Origin: Thalassococcus arenae
GTDB taxonomy: Bacteria; Pseudomonadota; Alphaproteobacteria; Rhodobacterales; Rhodobacteraceae
NCBI RefSeq assembly: GCF_019104745.1
Contig: NZ_JAHRWL010000001.1
Location: forward strand, 744,001-808,000
Direction of reading: 5' to 3'
DNA: 64,000 bases
Below are positions 8,737 through 18,824 of the stretch, one piece after another. Position 1 is the first letter of the stretch. Each line of letters starts with the position of its first letter. The position numbers and the translations under genes were made by a program. The notes under the pieces are model-generated. The model was not told the DNA's origin, made no database searches, and saw only the letters and a program-made list of their open reading frames with translations.

Positions 8737-9327
8737 CTAACTTTGCGATTGCGCGGCCTGATAGGCCGGGCGGGCGCGACAGGTTTCCAGATAGGCAGCC
8801 AGGCGCGGCGGCGCTTCGGGGAACTTGGCGTTCATCGCCCAGGTCAGGCAATGGGTCAGCACGATGTCGGCGATGGTGAAGGTGTCGCCCATCAGGTAGG
8901 GCCCCGGCAATTCGGCTGCGATGCGGGCGATGTTATGCGCATATTCCGCGCGGCAGGCGGGCTTGATGTCGGGCACCCGCGCCTCTTCGGGCAGGATGAA
9001 GCTGTGCCGCGCGGCGGTCCAGAGCAGGCCTTCCACCTCGTCCAGCACGCGGAAGGTCCAGGCATCCTGCCGCGCCCGGTCGATGGTCCCGGCGGGAAAG
9101 GTCAGCGCGCCATGCTTGTCGGCGAGATAGGTCAGGATCGCGCTGCTGTCGGGGATCACCGAATCGCCGTCCCTGAGGACCGGGATCTTGCCCAGAGGGC
9201 TGACCGCGCGCAATTCGTCCGATTGCGGTTTCGCCGGAACGTGGTCATAGGCGACGCCCAGTTCCTCGAGCAGCCAGATCACCCGGAAGGTGCGGCTGCG
9301 CGGGCTGCCGTAAAGCGTGTAGGACAT
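8737..9327 (-). CDS. Glutathione S-transferase family protein
   Basis: 196-aa cytosolic GST-fold protein. Residues 1-80 form the thioredoxin-like domain with YGSPRSRTFRVIWLLEELG, the cis-Pro region GKIPVL and the glutathione-binding DSSAIL. The C-terminal helical domain includes YLMGDTFTIADIVLTHCL, the N-capping box. The frame runs open further upstream into holA, but GST homology begins at the ATG at 9325-9327. It lies 26 nt downstream of holA on the same strand. Substrate unknown. Confidence 0.9.
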   Translation of the reverse strand: MSYTLYGSPRSRTFRVIWLLEELGVAYDHVPAKPQSDELRAVSPLGKIPVLRDGDSVIPDSSAILTYLADKHGALTFPAGTIDRARQDAWTFRVLDEVEGLLWTAARHSFILPEEARVPDIKPACRAEYAHNIARIAAELPGPYLMGDTFTIADIVLTHCLTWAMNAKFPEAPPRLAAYLETCRARPAYQAAQSQS

Positions 9328-9353
9328 GGGCGGATTTCCTTTCGCCGGGGGTC

Positions 9354-10382
9354 TCAGAGACGCGCGCCGTAATGCGCGACGCGGATGAAGCAGCGTTCCA
9401 CCAACGCCATCGCGGGCGCGCGCTGGCCGGCGGAGCGCAGGGTCAGGTCGGTATCCATCAACTGGGTCAGCGCCATCTCGACGGCATCGGCGTTCCAGCG
9501 CCCGGCCTGCCGCAGCAGCCGGTCGCGGCGTGGGCCGAAAATCGGCGGGCGCAGTTTCTGTACCGCGTTGGCCGGGCCGCCCGGCGCCGAACACAGCGCG
9601 TAGAGCACCCGGAAATGCCGCATCGCGAGGATCAGCAGCGTCACCGGCGCCACCCCCTGCCCGTCCAGCCGCATCATCACCGGCGCCAGATCGCCGGTGC
9701 GGCCTTCGGCGACGATGTGGAATACCTCGTCGATCTGCGCCTCGATCGTGGCCGGCGCGTTCAGCGCCACCTCGTCGGGGGTCAGTGCCGAGTCGTCGTC
9801 CAACTTGTAGAGCGCGACCTTGTCCAGCGTCTGGCGGAAATCGCCGGGCGTCAGCGTGCGCGCCAGCGCCTCGAGCGTGGTCATCGCCTCGCGCCCGACA
9901 TCGCGCAACCCGGCGCGTTTCAGTTCGGCCTCGATCTCGTCCCGGCCCATCGGGTCGTTGTAGAGCGCGGCGGCAAAGGCGTGTTTCGCGGTCTCGAACA
10001 GCTTGCGCAGGCTGGATTTGGCGGGCAGCGATCCGGCGGTCACGACGATCTGCGCGTCGCCCGGGCGCCAATCCTCGAGCGCGGCGGCGATCTGCGGCGC
10101 AACGGTATCGCCTGCCTCTTCGACAAGGGCCACGCGGGCGCCGGGAAAGAAACTCTGCGCCTTGACGGCATCGTCCAGCAGCGCCTTGTCGCGGCGCAGG
10201 TCGGCGGCGGACACGCGGGTCAGGCGCATCTCGTCGGCGCCTTGGGGGCCGATCAGCGCCAGAACCACCTCGGCGCGTTTCATCGCCACGCGCATCGTGT
10301 CTTCGCCGTAGATCAGCAGCCCCGCCGCATCCGGGTCGGGCTTGCGGAAATAGGCGTTCGCATCACGGCCCGAGAGTTTCAT
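9354..10382 (-). CDS. holA: DNA polymerase III subunit delta
   Basis: Clamp-loader delta subunit that opens the beta sliding clamp during replication, 342 aa. It opens [32 protein letters not shown], typical of alphaproteobacterial HolA, and continues with LPAKSSLRKLFE and an ILAMRHFRVLYAL C-terminal region. The start overlaps the lptE stop by 4 nt. The leuS-lptE-holA order is conserved across the class and ties LPS transport and replication genes into one transcription unit. Confidence 0.94.
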   Translation of the reverse strand: MKLSGRDANAYFRKPDPDAAGLLIYGEDTMRVAMKRAEVVLALIGPQGADEMRLTRVSAADLRRDKALLDDAVKAQSFFPGARVALVEEAGDTVAPQIAAALEDWRPGDAQIVVTAGSLPAKSSLRKLFETAKHAFAAALYNDPMGRDEIEAELKRAGLRDVGREAMTTLEALARTLTPGDFRQTLDKVALYKLDDDSALTPDEVALNAPATIEAQIDEVFHIVAEGRTGDLAPVMMRLDGQGVAPVTLLILAMRHFRVLYALCSAPGGPANAVQKLRPPIFGPRRDRLLRQAGRWNADAVEMALTQLMDTDLTLRSAGQRAPAMALVERCFIRVAHYGARL

Positions 10383-10864
10383 TCCGCAAGCGCGTCGGCG
10401 GACAGGATCAGCGCGTCGATCACCTGGTCGGCCAGGATTACCATCAGCCGGTCTTCGGCATCGCGTTCCGCGGCGAGGGTGGCCGCGGTCGATCCGGTGG
10501 TGGAATAACCGGTGAAGGCATGGGTCTTGCCTTCGATCACCGGGTCGGCTTCACCAGCGGCCTGCAGCGCGTAATCGGCCGTGCCGTTCAGGCGATACCG
10601 CGTGGTGCGCCCGTCCGAGATCGACCCAAGCCCCTCGCGTCGGGTTCTGAGGGTGACGGCCAGCTCGTACGGCCCGGCGGCGCGACCCATGCGTTCCTCG
10701 AAGCGGCGGTTGAAGACGAACCCGGACCGATTGCCGGGATCGCGGGTGGCGATGCGCCCCTGCAAGCGGCCGCCAGACCCGCCGGGCGCGTAGACCGGGG
10801 CGAACCCGCAGCCCGCGGTGGCCAGCGCGGCGGTCAGAAACAGCCTTCGGTCACACCACCACAT
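10379..10864 (-). CDS. lptE: LPS assembly lipoprotein LptE
   Basis: Outer-membrane lipoprotein that plugs the LptD barrel and helps deliver lipopolysaccharide to the surface. 161 aa with an N-terminal signal [16 protein letters not shown] and lipidated Cys19, then [10 protein letters not shown], a standard LptE motif. The start overlaps the end of leuS by 14 nt and the end overlaps holA by 4 nt, so translation is probably coupled. Identification rests on the lipobox, the N-terminal motif and the conserved context. Confidence 0.88.
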   Translation of the reverse strand: MWWCDRRLFLTAALATAGCGFAPVYAPGGSGGRLQGRIATRDPGNRSGFVFNRRFEERMGRAAGPYELAVTLRTRREGLGSISDGRTTRYRLNGTADYALQAAGEADPVIEGKTHAFTGYSTTGSTAATLAAERDAEDRLMVILADQVIDALILSADALAE

Positions 10865-13406
10865 TCACGATCCGTCCCGGCACCACGATCAGCTTTTTCG
10901 GCTGGGCACCGTCGAGCGCCCGCAACACAGCTTCGTGCGCCAGCACCTGCTTTTCAACCTCTTCCTTGGCCAAATCCTTGGGCACGGTCAGTTCGCCCCG
11001 GCGCTTGCCGTTGACCTGGATCGGCAAGGTGACGGTATCTTCGACCAGCATCGCCTCGTCGGCCCTGGGCCAGGGCGCGTCGGCGATCAGCCCTTCGCCG
11101 CCCAGCATCGCCCAGATGTCTTCGGACAGGTGCGGGGTCATCGGCGCCATGAGTTGGGCCAAAGCCAGCACGGCCTGCCGTTTCGCCGCGGACCCGGCGC
11201 GGGATTTCTGCAGCGTGTTGGTAAAGGCATAGAGCTTGGCGATGGCGGCGTTGAAGCCGAAGGATTCCACGCCCATCGTCACGTCGTGGATGGCCTTGTG
11301 CATCTCGCGCAAAAGCGCCTCGTCCTCGGCCGTCGGCGGCACGTCGCCCTCGGCGATTTCCGCGGCGATGCGGTGCACGCGGGCCAGGTGTTTCGCCGCG
11401 GCTTCGGCGCCGGCGGCGGTCCATTCCACATCGCGTTCGGGGGGCGAGTCGCTGAGGACGAACCAGCGCGCGGTGTCGGCGCCGTACTGGCTGATGATCG
11501 CCACGGGATCGACGACGTTGTTCTTCGATTTCGACATCTTGGCCGAGGGGACGATCTGCACTTCGGTGCCGTCCGCGAGATACCCCTTGCCGTCACGCAG
11601 GGTCACGTCTTCGGGGTAATGGTAGACCGGCCGATCGTTGGCGTCCCGCGTCTGATAGATCGCATGCGTGACCATGCCCTGGGTGAAGAGCGCATCGAAG
11701 GGCTCGATCGACTTGGCGGGCAGGTGGCCGGTGGCGTGCATGGCGCGGGCGAAGAAGCGCGAATAGAGCAGGTGCAGGATCGCGTGTTCGATGCCGCCGA
11801 TATACTGGTCGACATTCATCCAGTATTCGGCCTCGGCCATGTCGGTGGGCGTGTCGGCATGGGGCGCGGTGAAGCGCGCGAAATACCACGAGCTGTCCAC
11901 GAAGGTGTCCATCGTGTCGGTCTCGCGCCGGGCCGGTTTGCCGCAGGAGGGGCAGGCGCAGTCGCGCCAGGTCGGGTGGCGGTCAAGCGGATTGCCGGGC
12001 ACGTCGAAGCTGACGTCGTCGGGCAGGACGATCGGCAGGTTCTCTTTCTTCTCGGGCACCACGCCGCAATCGGGGCAATGCACCACGGGGATCGGGCAGC
12101 CCCAGTAGCGCTGCCGCGACAGCCCCCAGTCGCGCAGGCGGAATTTCTCGACGCCGCGGCCCAGCCCCTTGGCCTCCATCCAGTCGATGGTGGCGTCGAT
12201 CGCCTCTTGCCCGGTGGCCACGTCAAGCCCGGCAAAATGGTTGATCCACTTTACCTTTTCGGTCTTGGGCGGCACGAAGGCCTCGGTTGTGACCGGCTTG
12301 GGGTCGTCGAGCGCGACATAGGTGTCGATCACCGGCAGGTCGTATTTGCGGCAGAAATCGAGGTCGCGCTGGTCATGCGCCGGGCAGGCAAAGATCGCGC
12401 CGGTGCCGTAATCCATCAGGATGAAGTTCGCCACCCAGACCGGGATTTCCCAGTTCGGGTCCAACGGGTGCCGCACCTTGAGCCCGGTGTCGAAACCCAG
12501 TTTTTCGGCCTTTTCCAGCGCCTCTTCGGTTGTGCCGCCCTTGCGCATCGCCGCCAATGCGCGGACCAGTTCGGGGTTGTCGGCCTCGAGCGCCTTGGTC
12601 AGCGGGTGATCCGGCGACAGCCCGAGGAACGACGCGCCCATCAGCGTGTCGGGGCGGGTGGTGTAGACGTCGATCTTGTCGAAGCCGTGGGTCGGTTCGG
12701 TCAGCGCCCAGGAAAACTCCAACCCGCGCGACTTGCCGATCCAGTTCTGCTGCATCAGCTTGACCTTGGCGGGCCAGTTGTCCAGCCCGTCGATGGCATC
12801 CAGCAATTCGCCCGCCATGTCGGAGATCTTGAAGAACCACTGCGTCAGTTCGCGGCGCTCGACCTCGGCGCCGGACCGCCAGCCCTTGCCGTCGATCACC
12901 TGTTCGTTGGCGAGAACGGTCATGTCGACCGGATCCCAGTTCACCAGGGATTTCTTCCGGGTGATCAGCCCGGCATCCAGCATGTCGAGGAACAGCGCCT
13001 GCTGCTGGCCGTAATACTCCGGATCGCAGGTGGCGAACATGCGCGACCAGTCGAGCCCGAAGCCCAGCGGCTTCATCTGCGCGACCATGTCGTCGATATT
13101 GGCATAGGTCCATGTCTTGGGGTGGATGCCCCGGTCCATCGCCGCGTTCTCTGCGGCCAGCCCGAAGGCGTCGAAGCCCATCGGGTGCAGCACGTTGTGC
13201 CCGGTGGCCTTCTTGTAACGCGCGATCACGTCGCCCATCGTGTAGTTGCGCACATGTCCGATATGGATGCGTCCCGACGGATAGGGGAACATCTCGAGCA
13301 CGTAGTATTTCGGCTTGTCGCCGGTGCGGGTGGCACGGAACGTGCCGGCCTCGTCCCAGGCGGCCTGCCATTTCGGCTCGATCGAAGCGGGGTCGTAACG
13401 CGACAT
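10851..13406 (-). CDS. leuS: Leucine--tRNA ligase
   Basis: Class I synthetase charging tRNA-Leu, 851 aa. HIGH motif ([12 protein letters not shown]) is near residue 45 and KMSKSKNN near residue 620. The CP1 editing domain lies between them. A zinc-ribbon-like region has CPDCG and, 50 residues later, CACPSCG. The C-terminal end [15 protein letters not shown] is typical. The ATG at 13404-13406 gives the conserved [14 protein letters not shown] start. First gene of leuS-lptE-holA-GST. Confidence 0.98.
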   Translation of the reverse strand: MSRYDPASIEPKWQAAWDEAGTFRATRTGDKPKYYVLEMFPYPSGRIHIGHVRNYTMGDVIARYKKATGHNVLHPMGFDAFGLAAENAAMDRGIHPKTWTYANIDDMVAQMKPLGFGLDWSRMFATCDPEYYGQQQALFLDMLDAGLITRKKSLVNWDPVDMTVLANEQVIDGKGWRSGAEVERRELTQWFFKISDMAGELLDAIDGLDNWPAKVKLMQQNWIGKSRGLEFSWALTEPTHGFDKIDVYTTRPDTLMGASFLGLSPDHPLTKALEADNPELVRALAAMRKGGTTEEALEKAEKLGFDTGLKVRHPLDPNWEIPVWVANFILMDYGTGAIFACPAHDQRDLDFCRKYDLPVIDTYVALDDPKPVTTEAFVPPKTEKVKWINHFAGLDVATGQEAIDATIDWMEAKGLGRGVEKFRLRDWGLSRQRYWGCPIPVVHCPDCGVVPEKKENLPIVLPDDVSFDVPGNPLDRHPTWRDCACPSCGKPARRETDTMDTFVDSSWYFARFTAPHADTPTDMAEAEYWMNVDQYIGGIEHAILHLLYSRFFARAMHATGHLPAKSIEPFDALFTQGMVTHAIYQTRDANDRPVYHYPEDVTLRDGKGYLADGTEVQIVPSAKMSKSKNNVVDPVAIISQYGADTARWFVLSDSPPERDVEWTAAGAEAAAKHLARVHRIAAEIAEGDVPPTAEDEALLREMHKAIHDVTMGVESFGFNAAIAKLYAFTNTLQKSRAGSAAKRQAVLALAQLMAPMTPHLSEDIWAMLGGEGLIADAPWPRADEAMLVEDTVTLPIQVNGKRRGELTVPKDLAKEEVEKQVLAHEAVLRALDGAQPKKLIVVPGRIVNVVV

Positions 13407-13450
13407 GGTCTTTCCTCTGGCAACGGGGGCCGGTCTGAACTCGTGCAGCG

Positions 13451-13479
13451 TGATAGGGCGGGTCGCGGCGGGCGTCCAG
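13451..13479 (-). promoter_or_regulatory. Possible leuS promoter
   Basis: Minus-strand CTGGAC (13474-13479) and CTATCA (13451-13456) with a 17-nt spacer, giving a leader of about 40 nt before leuS. Moderate matches only; chosen as the best pair in the 194-nt divergent gap. Confidence 0.3.
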
Positions 13480-13600
13480 TGCGTGGCGACATTTCAGCCA
13501 CCGCCGCCGCGGTTTTCCACCGGTACGGCGCATCGAGATTGGCCAATCACGAAAAGACGTGACACAACGGCGCCGGATTTGTCCCTAAACTGCGATACCC

Positions 13601-14860
13601 ATGAACATCCTCGTCATCCATCAGAATTTCCCGGGTCAGTTCAAGCATCTTGCGCCGGCCCTGGCGGAAGCCGGGCACAGGGTTGTCGCGCTGACCTGCA
13701 AGGTCAAGGAAGCGACAGGCTGGCGCGGGGTCGAGGTGGTGCCCTACGCGCTCGAGGGCAAGAACAGCCCGGAACTGCATCCCTGGCTGACCGATTTCGA
13801 GACCAAACTGATGCGCGGCACCAGCTGCCTGCAGGAAGCGGCGAAGCTGAAGGCGAACGGCTTTGAGCCCGACGTGATCCTGGCCCATCCCGGCTGGGGC
13901 GAAAGCCTGTTTCTCAAGGATGTCTGGCCGGAAGCACGGCTTGGGCTGTATTGCGAACTGTATCACCAGGCCACCCGGGAATTCGTCGCCTTCGACCCCG
14001 AGTTCCCCGGCACCAGCCCGTCAACCGATGCGATGCGCTTGCGGCTGAAGAACCTCAACAACCGCCTGCACGAAGAGATCATGGATGCGGGGATCAGCCC
14101 CACCCGGTTCCAGGCCGACACCTTTCCCGCGCATTGGCGCGAACGGATCACCGTGGCGCATGACGGAATCGATACCGCCGCCGTCAGGCCGAACCCCGAT
14201 GCGCGGCTGGATCTGCCGGACGGCAGCACCGTCACGCGGGCGGACGAAGTCATTACCTTCATCAACCGCAACCTCGAACCCTACCGCGGTTATCACATCT
14301 TCATGCGCGCCCTGCCGGACATCCTGCGCCGCCGGCCCGACGCGCGGGTGGTGATGATCGGCGGCGACGAAGTGAGCTATGGCCGGCGCCCGCCCGGGTC
14401 AAAGTCGTGGAAACAGATTTTCATCGACGAGGTGCGCGGGCAGATCCCGGATGCCGATTGGGCGCGCGTGCATTTCCTGGGGCGCGTTCCCTATTCGCGG
14501 TTCCTGGCGATGATGCAGGTCAGCCGGGTGCATGTCTACCTGACCTACCCCTTCGTGCTCAGCTGGTCACTGATCGAGGCGATGGCGGCCGAATGCGCCA
14601 TCGTGGCCAGCGCGACGACGCCGGTTCTGGAGGTGCTGGAGGACGGCAAGACCGGCGTCCTGGTCGATTTCTTCGACCGGGCGGGGCTGACCGAGCAGGT
14701 CTGCGCGCTGCTGGACGATCCGGCCAGGCGTGCCGCGCTCGGGCGCGCGGCGCGGGAATTCGCGATTGCGCAATACGATCTGAAAACCGTCTGCCTGCCG
14801 CGTCAGATCGACTGGGTCACGCGGCTGGCGCAGACCACGCCGCGCCCGCCCGTCACCTGA
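13601..14860 (+). CDS. GT4-like glycosyltransferase
   Basis: 419-aa predicted glycosyltransferase of GT-B fold. It starts MNILVIHQNFPGQFKHLAPALAEAGH, a typical glycine/His-rich N-terminal domain. The C-terminal nucleotide-sugar domain includes INRNLEPYRGYHIFMRALP, ARVVMIGGDEVSYG and the donor-binding SWSLIEAMAAECAIVASATTPVLEVLEDG. It stands alone in the plus direction between the minus-strand leuS and DUF3576 genes. Its TGA directly abuts the DUF3576 stop, forming TGATCA. Acceptor and sugar are unknown; an exported-polysaccharide role is a guess. Confidence 0.85.
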   Translation: MNILVIHQNFPGQFKHLAPALAEAGHRVVALTCKVKEATGWRGVEVVPYALEGKNSPELHPWLTDFETKLMRGTSCLQEAAKLKANGFEPDVILAHPGWGESLFLKDVWPEARLGLYCELYHQATREFVAFDPEFPGTSPSTDAMRLRLKNLNNRLHEEIMDAGISPTRFQADTFPAHWRERITVAHDGIDTAAVRPNPDARLDLPDGSTVTRADEVITFINRNLEPYRGYHIFMRALPDILRRRPDARVVMIGGDEVSYGRRPPGSKSWKQIFIDEVRGQIPDADWARVHFLGRVPYSRFLAMMQVSRVHVYLTYPFVLSWSLIEAMAAECAIVASATTPVLEVLEDGKTGVLVDFFDRAGLTEQVCALLDDPARRAALGRAAREFAIAQYDLKTVCLPRQIDWVTRLAQTTPRPPVT

Positions 14861-15358
14861 TCAGAGCCGCCCGTCCTGTTCGCGCAACTGGCGGGCACGG
14901 GTCAGGATCGCGTCTTCGACCGCGCGCACGGTGGCGGCGGATGCCGGTCCCGACCGCGTCATCAGCGCAAGGTTCAGCGACCGGGCATCCAGCGCCGGGT
15001 CAGAGATCAGGATCGTCGCGCGATAGGCCTGGCCGCCGCCGGGCGGCGTGCCGAAGCCGGTGGTGATGACCCCGGTAAAGGGATCGACCGACTGCACCGG
15101 CAGGAAATCCAGCGTCTCGAGCGAGGCATTCCACAGGTATTTGTTCACCGCGCCGACGCGGCCGGGATCGGGGCGTTCGCGGAACAGGTCCCAGATCGTG
15201 CCGCGCGACCGGGTTTCCTCTTCGTTCGCCGCCGCTCGCCGCACGGGCGCCGCTTCGCTCGCGTCGTCACCGCCCCGGTTCTGGAACGCGCCGCAGCCCG
15301 ACGTCAGCAATAGTACAGCCGTCAAGCCAGATGCCACGGCGAGTCGGGTCTGTTTCAT
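14861..15358 (-). CDS. DUF3576 lipoprotein
   Basis: 165-aa predicted lipoprotein. Signal segment AVASGLTAVLLLTSGCG has a clear lipobox with Cys22. The mature part carries the DUF3576 signature VNKYLWNASLETLDFLPVQSVDPFTGVITT and a C-terminal RAVEDAILTRARQLREQ helix. Function is unknown, but in Rhodobacterales it typically neighbours leuS and lptE, hinting at outer-membrane assembly. The ATG at 15356-15358 with its signal peptide was chosen over a longer upstream extension. Confidence 0.87.
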   Translation of the reverse strand: MKQTRLAVASGLTAVLLLTSGCGAFQNRGGDDASEAAPVRRAAANEEETRSRGTIWDLFRERPDPGRVGAVNKYLWNASLETLDFLPVQSVDPFTGVITTGFGTPPGGGQAYRATILISDPALDARSLNLALMTRSGPASAATVRAVEDAILTRARQLREQDGRL

Positions 15359-15636
15359 GATCGGTCCCTCGTCCGGTTGGTCGCGGTTCTGCATACAAGC
15401 GGCGACCCTGCTCGACAAGTCACCATAGCAAAACCGGGCAATGGCGGAATCCTGCTCAATATCCGTAACATGACCGGGGCCACAGCGATGCTTGTGGCAA
15501 TATCGCATCACTGAATTGCTTGTTGGCCGCGACGTCTGAGGATGGGTTGCCAATTGACGGGGTGCGGGCGCATAGAAGCGTCATCAAGGCCGGGCAACCC
15601 GGATTGGTATGTGCCTTTGAACACATGAGGGAAACA

Positions 15637-16611
15637 ATGAAAAAGATCCTGTTTGCGACCACCGCACTGGTTGTGACCGCAGGCGTTGCTTCGGCCGAAG
15701 TGGCTGTGACCGGCTTCGCCGAATTGGGCGTCTTCAAAGACGAAAACCGCGTCAACGACGTCACGCAGACTCACACCGACATCGACGTCACCTTCAAGAT
15801 GTCGGGTGAAGCCGACAACGGCCTGACCTTCGGCGCTTCGTTCGATCTGGACGAAATCGACGGCGGCGGCGACCGCACCGACGACACTCAGTTCGACGAT
15901 GCAACCGTCTTCCTGTCGTTTGGCGGTGCCAAGCTGACCGTCGGCGACACCGACTCGGCATTCGACGCCCGTCTGACCGAAACCGCGATTGGCGACACGA
16001 TCCGTGACGACCACACGGTGCACCCGGGCTACAACGGCAACAGCTACCTCGACGAGCGTCTCGATACGCAGGTCGTTCGCTTTGACTACACCTTCGACGC
16101 CTTCACCGGCTCGATCTCGGTCAACTCCGACGACAGCGGCACGCTCGACCCGACCTGGTCGCTGGGTGTGTCCTACAACGCCGAGCTGGCCGGTCTGACC
16201 CTGGGCGTCGGCCTGGGCTACATCAAAGCCGACAGCGATGCCCCCGGTGTGTATGACGAGATCATCGGTCTCAGCCTGAACACCACCTTCAACAATGGCC
16301 TGCGCGCGATTGTGAACTACAGCCATTGGTCGGACAACACCTCGGGTGGTGCCGACGATGCCAACCACTGGGGCATTGGCCTGGGCTACACCATGAACGC
16401 CCTGACCGTGAGCGCCAACTACGGCATCTACGACTTCGACAACGATCTCGAGAACTCGGGCTGGGGTCTCGTGGCCAACTACGATCTGGGCGGCGGTCTT
16501 GTTGCTCAGTTCGGCGCAGGCGGTGGCGACTGTGACGTCGTCGTCGGTGAGTGCGCAGCGGTTGGTGACTACGAAACCACCTACTCGCTCGGCCTGGCGA
16601 TGTCCTTCTAA
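15637..16611 (+). CDS. Outer-membrane porin, Rhodobacter type
   Basis: 324-aa general diffusion porin. It has a clean signal peptide MKKILFATTALVVTAGVASA cut before EVAVTGFAELG. The mature chain is acidic with alternating beta-strand patterns (GLTFGASFDLDEIDGGGDR, VFLSFGGAKLTVGDTD) and ends with aromatic Phe in LGLAMSF, the usual BAM recognition end. GAGGGA precedes the ATG by about 8 nt. Base composition is lower in GC than neighbours, consistent with a very highly expressed gene. A strong terminator follows, so it is monocistronic. Confidence 0.92.
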   Translation: MKKILFATTALVVTAGVASAEVAVTGFAELGVFKDENRVNDVTQTHTDIDVTFKMSGEADNGLTFGASFDLDEIDGGGDRTDDTQFDDATVFLSFGGAKLTVGDTDSAFDARLTETAIGDTIRDDHTVHPGYNGNSYLDERLDTQVVRFDYTFDAFTGSISVNSDDSGTLDPTWSLGVSYNAELAGLTLGVGLGYIKADSDAPGVYDEIIGLSLNTTFNNGLRAIVNYSHWSDNTSGGADDANHWGIGLGYTMNALTVSANYGIYDFDNDLENSGWGLVANYDLGGGLVAQFGAGGGDCDVVVGECAAVGDYETTYSLGLAMSF

Positions 16612-16633
16612 GGACACCGGTCACCGAACATGG

Positions 16634-16666
16634 AAGAGCGGGCCTTGCGCCCGCTCTTTTCTTTTT
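16634..16666 (+). terminator. Strong intrinsic terminator of the porin gene
   Basis: Perfect 10-bp stem AAGAGCGGGC (16634-16643) with GCCCGCTCTT (16649-16658), 5-nt loop CTTGC, followed by TTCTTTTT. It begins 23 nt after the porin stop and shows that the next gene starts downstream of it, at 16708. Confidence 0.93.
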
Positions 16667-16707
16667 GGCAGGCACCCGCTAGCTCTCGGGAAAGACGAGG
16701 GACACGC

Positions 16708-18177
16708 ATGCTCAGCCTGCCGGCCGCCGAGAAACGACGCCTTTTCGCCGAAGCGCTTGCGCATCGCAAGGCACGGCGCTTTGACGCCGCGAAGGACATC
16801 TTGAAGCGCTTGATGCTGTCCGAACCCGGCAATGCCGAACTGCATTTCCTGATGTCGCAGGTCGCCTACGACGAAGGCGATCGCGATCAGGCGCTGCAGC
16901 AGATGGCCGAGGCGACGCGCCACGCGCCCGAAAACGCCAAACTCCTGACATCGGCGGCCGAACGGTTCGCGCAACTGCAGGCCAACGACCTGGCGCTGGC
17001 GGCCTTCGACCGGCTCATCGCGCTGGACCCCAAGGCCGTCGCACCGCGCGCCAACCGGGCAAGGCACCTCCAGGTGATGGGCCGGCTGGACGAAGCCGAA
17101 GCGGAGCTGCGCAAGCTGATCGCCCGCCACGAAGCCGACCTGGAACTGTACCGTATCCTGCTGGGCACGGTCCGCCCGAAACCCAATGACCCGATCCTGC
17201 GCAAGATGGAGCGTTTCTGGACATCGTCGCGGATGAATGACGAGGCCCGGATGAACCTTGGCTTTGCCCTGGCCAAGGCGATGGAAGACACCGGTCAGTT
17301 CGATCGCGTGTTCGGCTTTCTGGCGGCGGCGAACCAGGCGCAGCGCAAGCTGGCCCCCTATTCGGCCGAAACGCTGCGCGCCGAGACCGACCGTCTTCTT
17401 GCGGCGCAGGACGGGGCAGAGCTGACCCCTGCGGACGGTGTCGCCGAGATTTCCAGCGTGTTCGTCTGTGGCATGCCGCGATCCGGCACGACGCTGGCCG
17501 AGCAGATCCTGGGCCAGCACAGCGCCGTCACCGCGGGTGGCGAACTCGGCCATGCCTATCGGCAGGCGATTCTGACTTTCGGCGATGGCGACGGGTTGAA
17601 GCCGCTGTCGTCACTGTCGTCGAAATCGCTTCGTCTCTGGGCGGATCGCTATCAACGGATGGTGCGGCGCGATACCGGCGCGACGTCTCCTGTCGTGACC
17701 GACAAGTCGATGCGCACCGAACGCCTGTTCGGCTATATCCGCCGCGGTATCCCCGGTGCCGGAATGATCGTCATCCATCGCGATCCGCGCGATATCGCCT
17801 TGTCGATCTACAAGAACCATTTCGCGCTTGGCACACATCGCTATGCCAACGACCTTGCGGATATCGCGTTCGTTATCAAGCTGTTCAGACGGTCGGTGGC
17901 CCTGTGGCGCGACCGGATGCCCGGCATCGTGCACGAGGTCCGATACGAAGACCTGGTCATGGACCCCGAGCCGCATGCACGCGCGCTGGTGGCCGCCGCC
18001 GGGCTGGATTGGCAAGAGTCGTGCCTGCGGATCCAGGACAGCAAGAGCACGGTCCAGACACTGAGCCTGGCGCAAGTGCGCCAGCCGATCCATGCCGGCC
18101 GCCGACAGGCGTGGCGGCGCTACGAGACGGAAATGGCGCCGTTCATCGACGCCTGGGGAGACGAGCCATGGGATTGA
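16708..18177 (+). CDS. TPR-repeat sulfotransferase
   Basis: 489-aa two-part protein. Residues about 10-190 are tetratricopeptide repeats (for example LMLSEPGNAELHFLMSQVAY). Residues about 245-470 form a PAPS-dependent sulfotransferase domain, with the 5'-phosphosulfate loop GMPRSGTTLAEQ, the 3'-phosphate motif VIHRDPRDIALSIY and RYEDLVMDPEP. Such proteins sulfate proteins or carbohydrates; the acceptor is unknown. The ATG at 16708, with GACGAGGGA upstream, was preferred because longer starts would include the porin terminator. The PLP-homeostasis gene overlaps its end by 10 nt, implying co-transcription. Confidence 0.88.
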   Translation: MLSLPAAEKRRLFAEALAHRKARRFDAAKDILKRLMLSEPGNAELHFLMSQVAYDEGDRDQALQQMAEATRHAPENAKLLTSAAERFAQLQANDLALAAFDRLIALDPKAVAPRANRARHLQVMGRLDEAEAELRKLIARHEADLELYRILLGTVRPKPNDPILRKMERFWTSSRMNDEARMNLGFALAKAMEDTGQFDRVFGFLAAANQAQRKLAPYSAETLRAETDRLLAAQDGAELTPADGVAEISSVFVCGMPRSGTTLAEQILGQHSAVTAGGELGHAYRQAILTFGDGDGLKPLSSLSSKSLRLWADRYQRMVRRDTGATSPVVTDKSMRTERLFGYIRRGIPGAGMIVIHRDPRDIALSIYKNHFALGTHRYANDLADIAFVIKLFRRSVALWRDRMPGIVHEVRYEDLVMDPEPHARALVAAAGLDWQESCLRIQDSKSTVQTLSLAQVRQPIHAGRRQAWRRYETEMAPFIDAWGDEPWD

Positions 18178-18821
18178 CGGATATCCGACAGCGCGTGGCC
18201 CGAGCCGCGCAGGACGCAGGGCGCGATACCGCCGACATCCGCCTGATCGCGGTGAGCAAGGTGCAGCCGCTGGAACGGGTCGAAGCGGTGCTGGAGCAGG
18301 GCCACCGGGTCTTTGGCGAGAACAAGGTGCAGGAAGCGCAGGGCAAGTGGCCGGATTTCAAGGCCCGGTTCGACGGGATCGACCTGCACCTGATCGGGCC
18401 GCTGCAGACCAACAAGGCGCGCGCCGCGGTCGAATTGTTCGATGCCATCCATTCGCTCGACCGGCCCAAGCTGGCCAACACGCTGGCGCGGCTTGCGCAG
18501 GAGCGCGGCGTCTGCCCCGATCTGTTCATCCAGGTCAACACCGGCGAGGAGCCGCAGAAGGCCGGTGTGCTGCCGGATGCCGCCGACGCTTTTGTCGCCG
18601 AATGCCGCGCGCTGGATCTGCCGGTGCGGGGCCTGATGTGCATCCCTCCGGTCGACGAGACCCCGTCGCTGCATTTCGCGCTGCTGGCCAAGATCGCGGC
18701 ACGCAACGGTCTGGACGGGCTGAGCATGGGCATGAGCGCGGATTTCGAAGAGGCCATCGCGCTTGGTGCCACGCATATCCGCGTCGGTTCGGCCATCTTC
18801 GGTGAACGCGCTTCCGGCTGA
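18168..18821 (+). CDS. PLP homeostasis protein, YggS family
   Basis: 217-aa alanine-racemase-like TIM barrel that binds pyridoxal phosphate and buffers the free PLP pool without known catalysis. PLP Lys31 is in RLIAVSKVQPLERV. FGENKVQEAQGKW, LHLIGPLQTNKAR, FIQVNTGEEPQKAG and the C-terminal GLSMGMSADFEEAI with RVGSAIFG are family motifs. The start overlaps the sulfotransferase end. A tandem double hairpin follows the stop by 3 nt, separating it from ribF. Confidence 0.94.
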   Translation: MGLTDIRQRVARAAQDAGRDTADIRLIAVSKVQPLERVEAVLEQGHRVFGENKVQEAQGKWPDFKARFDGIDLHLIGPLQTNKARAAVELFDAIHSLDRPKLANTLARLAQERGVCPDLFIQVNTGEEPQKAGVLPDAADAFVAECRALDLPVRGLMCIPPVDETPSLHFALLAKIAARNGLDGLSMGMSADFEEAIALGATHIRVGSAIFGERASG

Positions 18822-18824
18822 GCG

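Noticed and set aside
10818-13562. 914-codon open frame on the plus strand opposite leuS
   Set aside because: Composition artefact of a GC-rich gene: Arg/His/Gly/Ala-rich, no domain, and fully antisense to a certain leuS.
15480-15636. Porin promoter
   Set aside because: Several TTG-rich candidates (for example TTGCCA at 15547) lack a convincing -10 at proper spacing, so none is listed.
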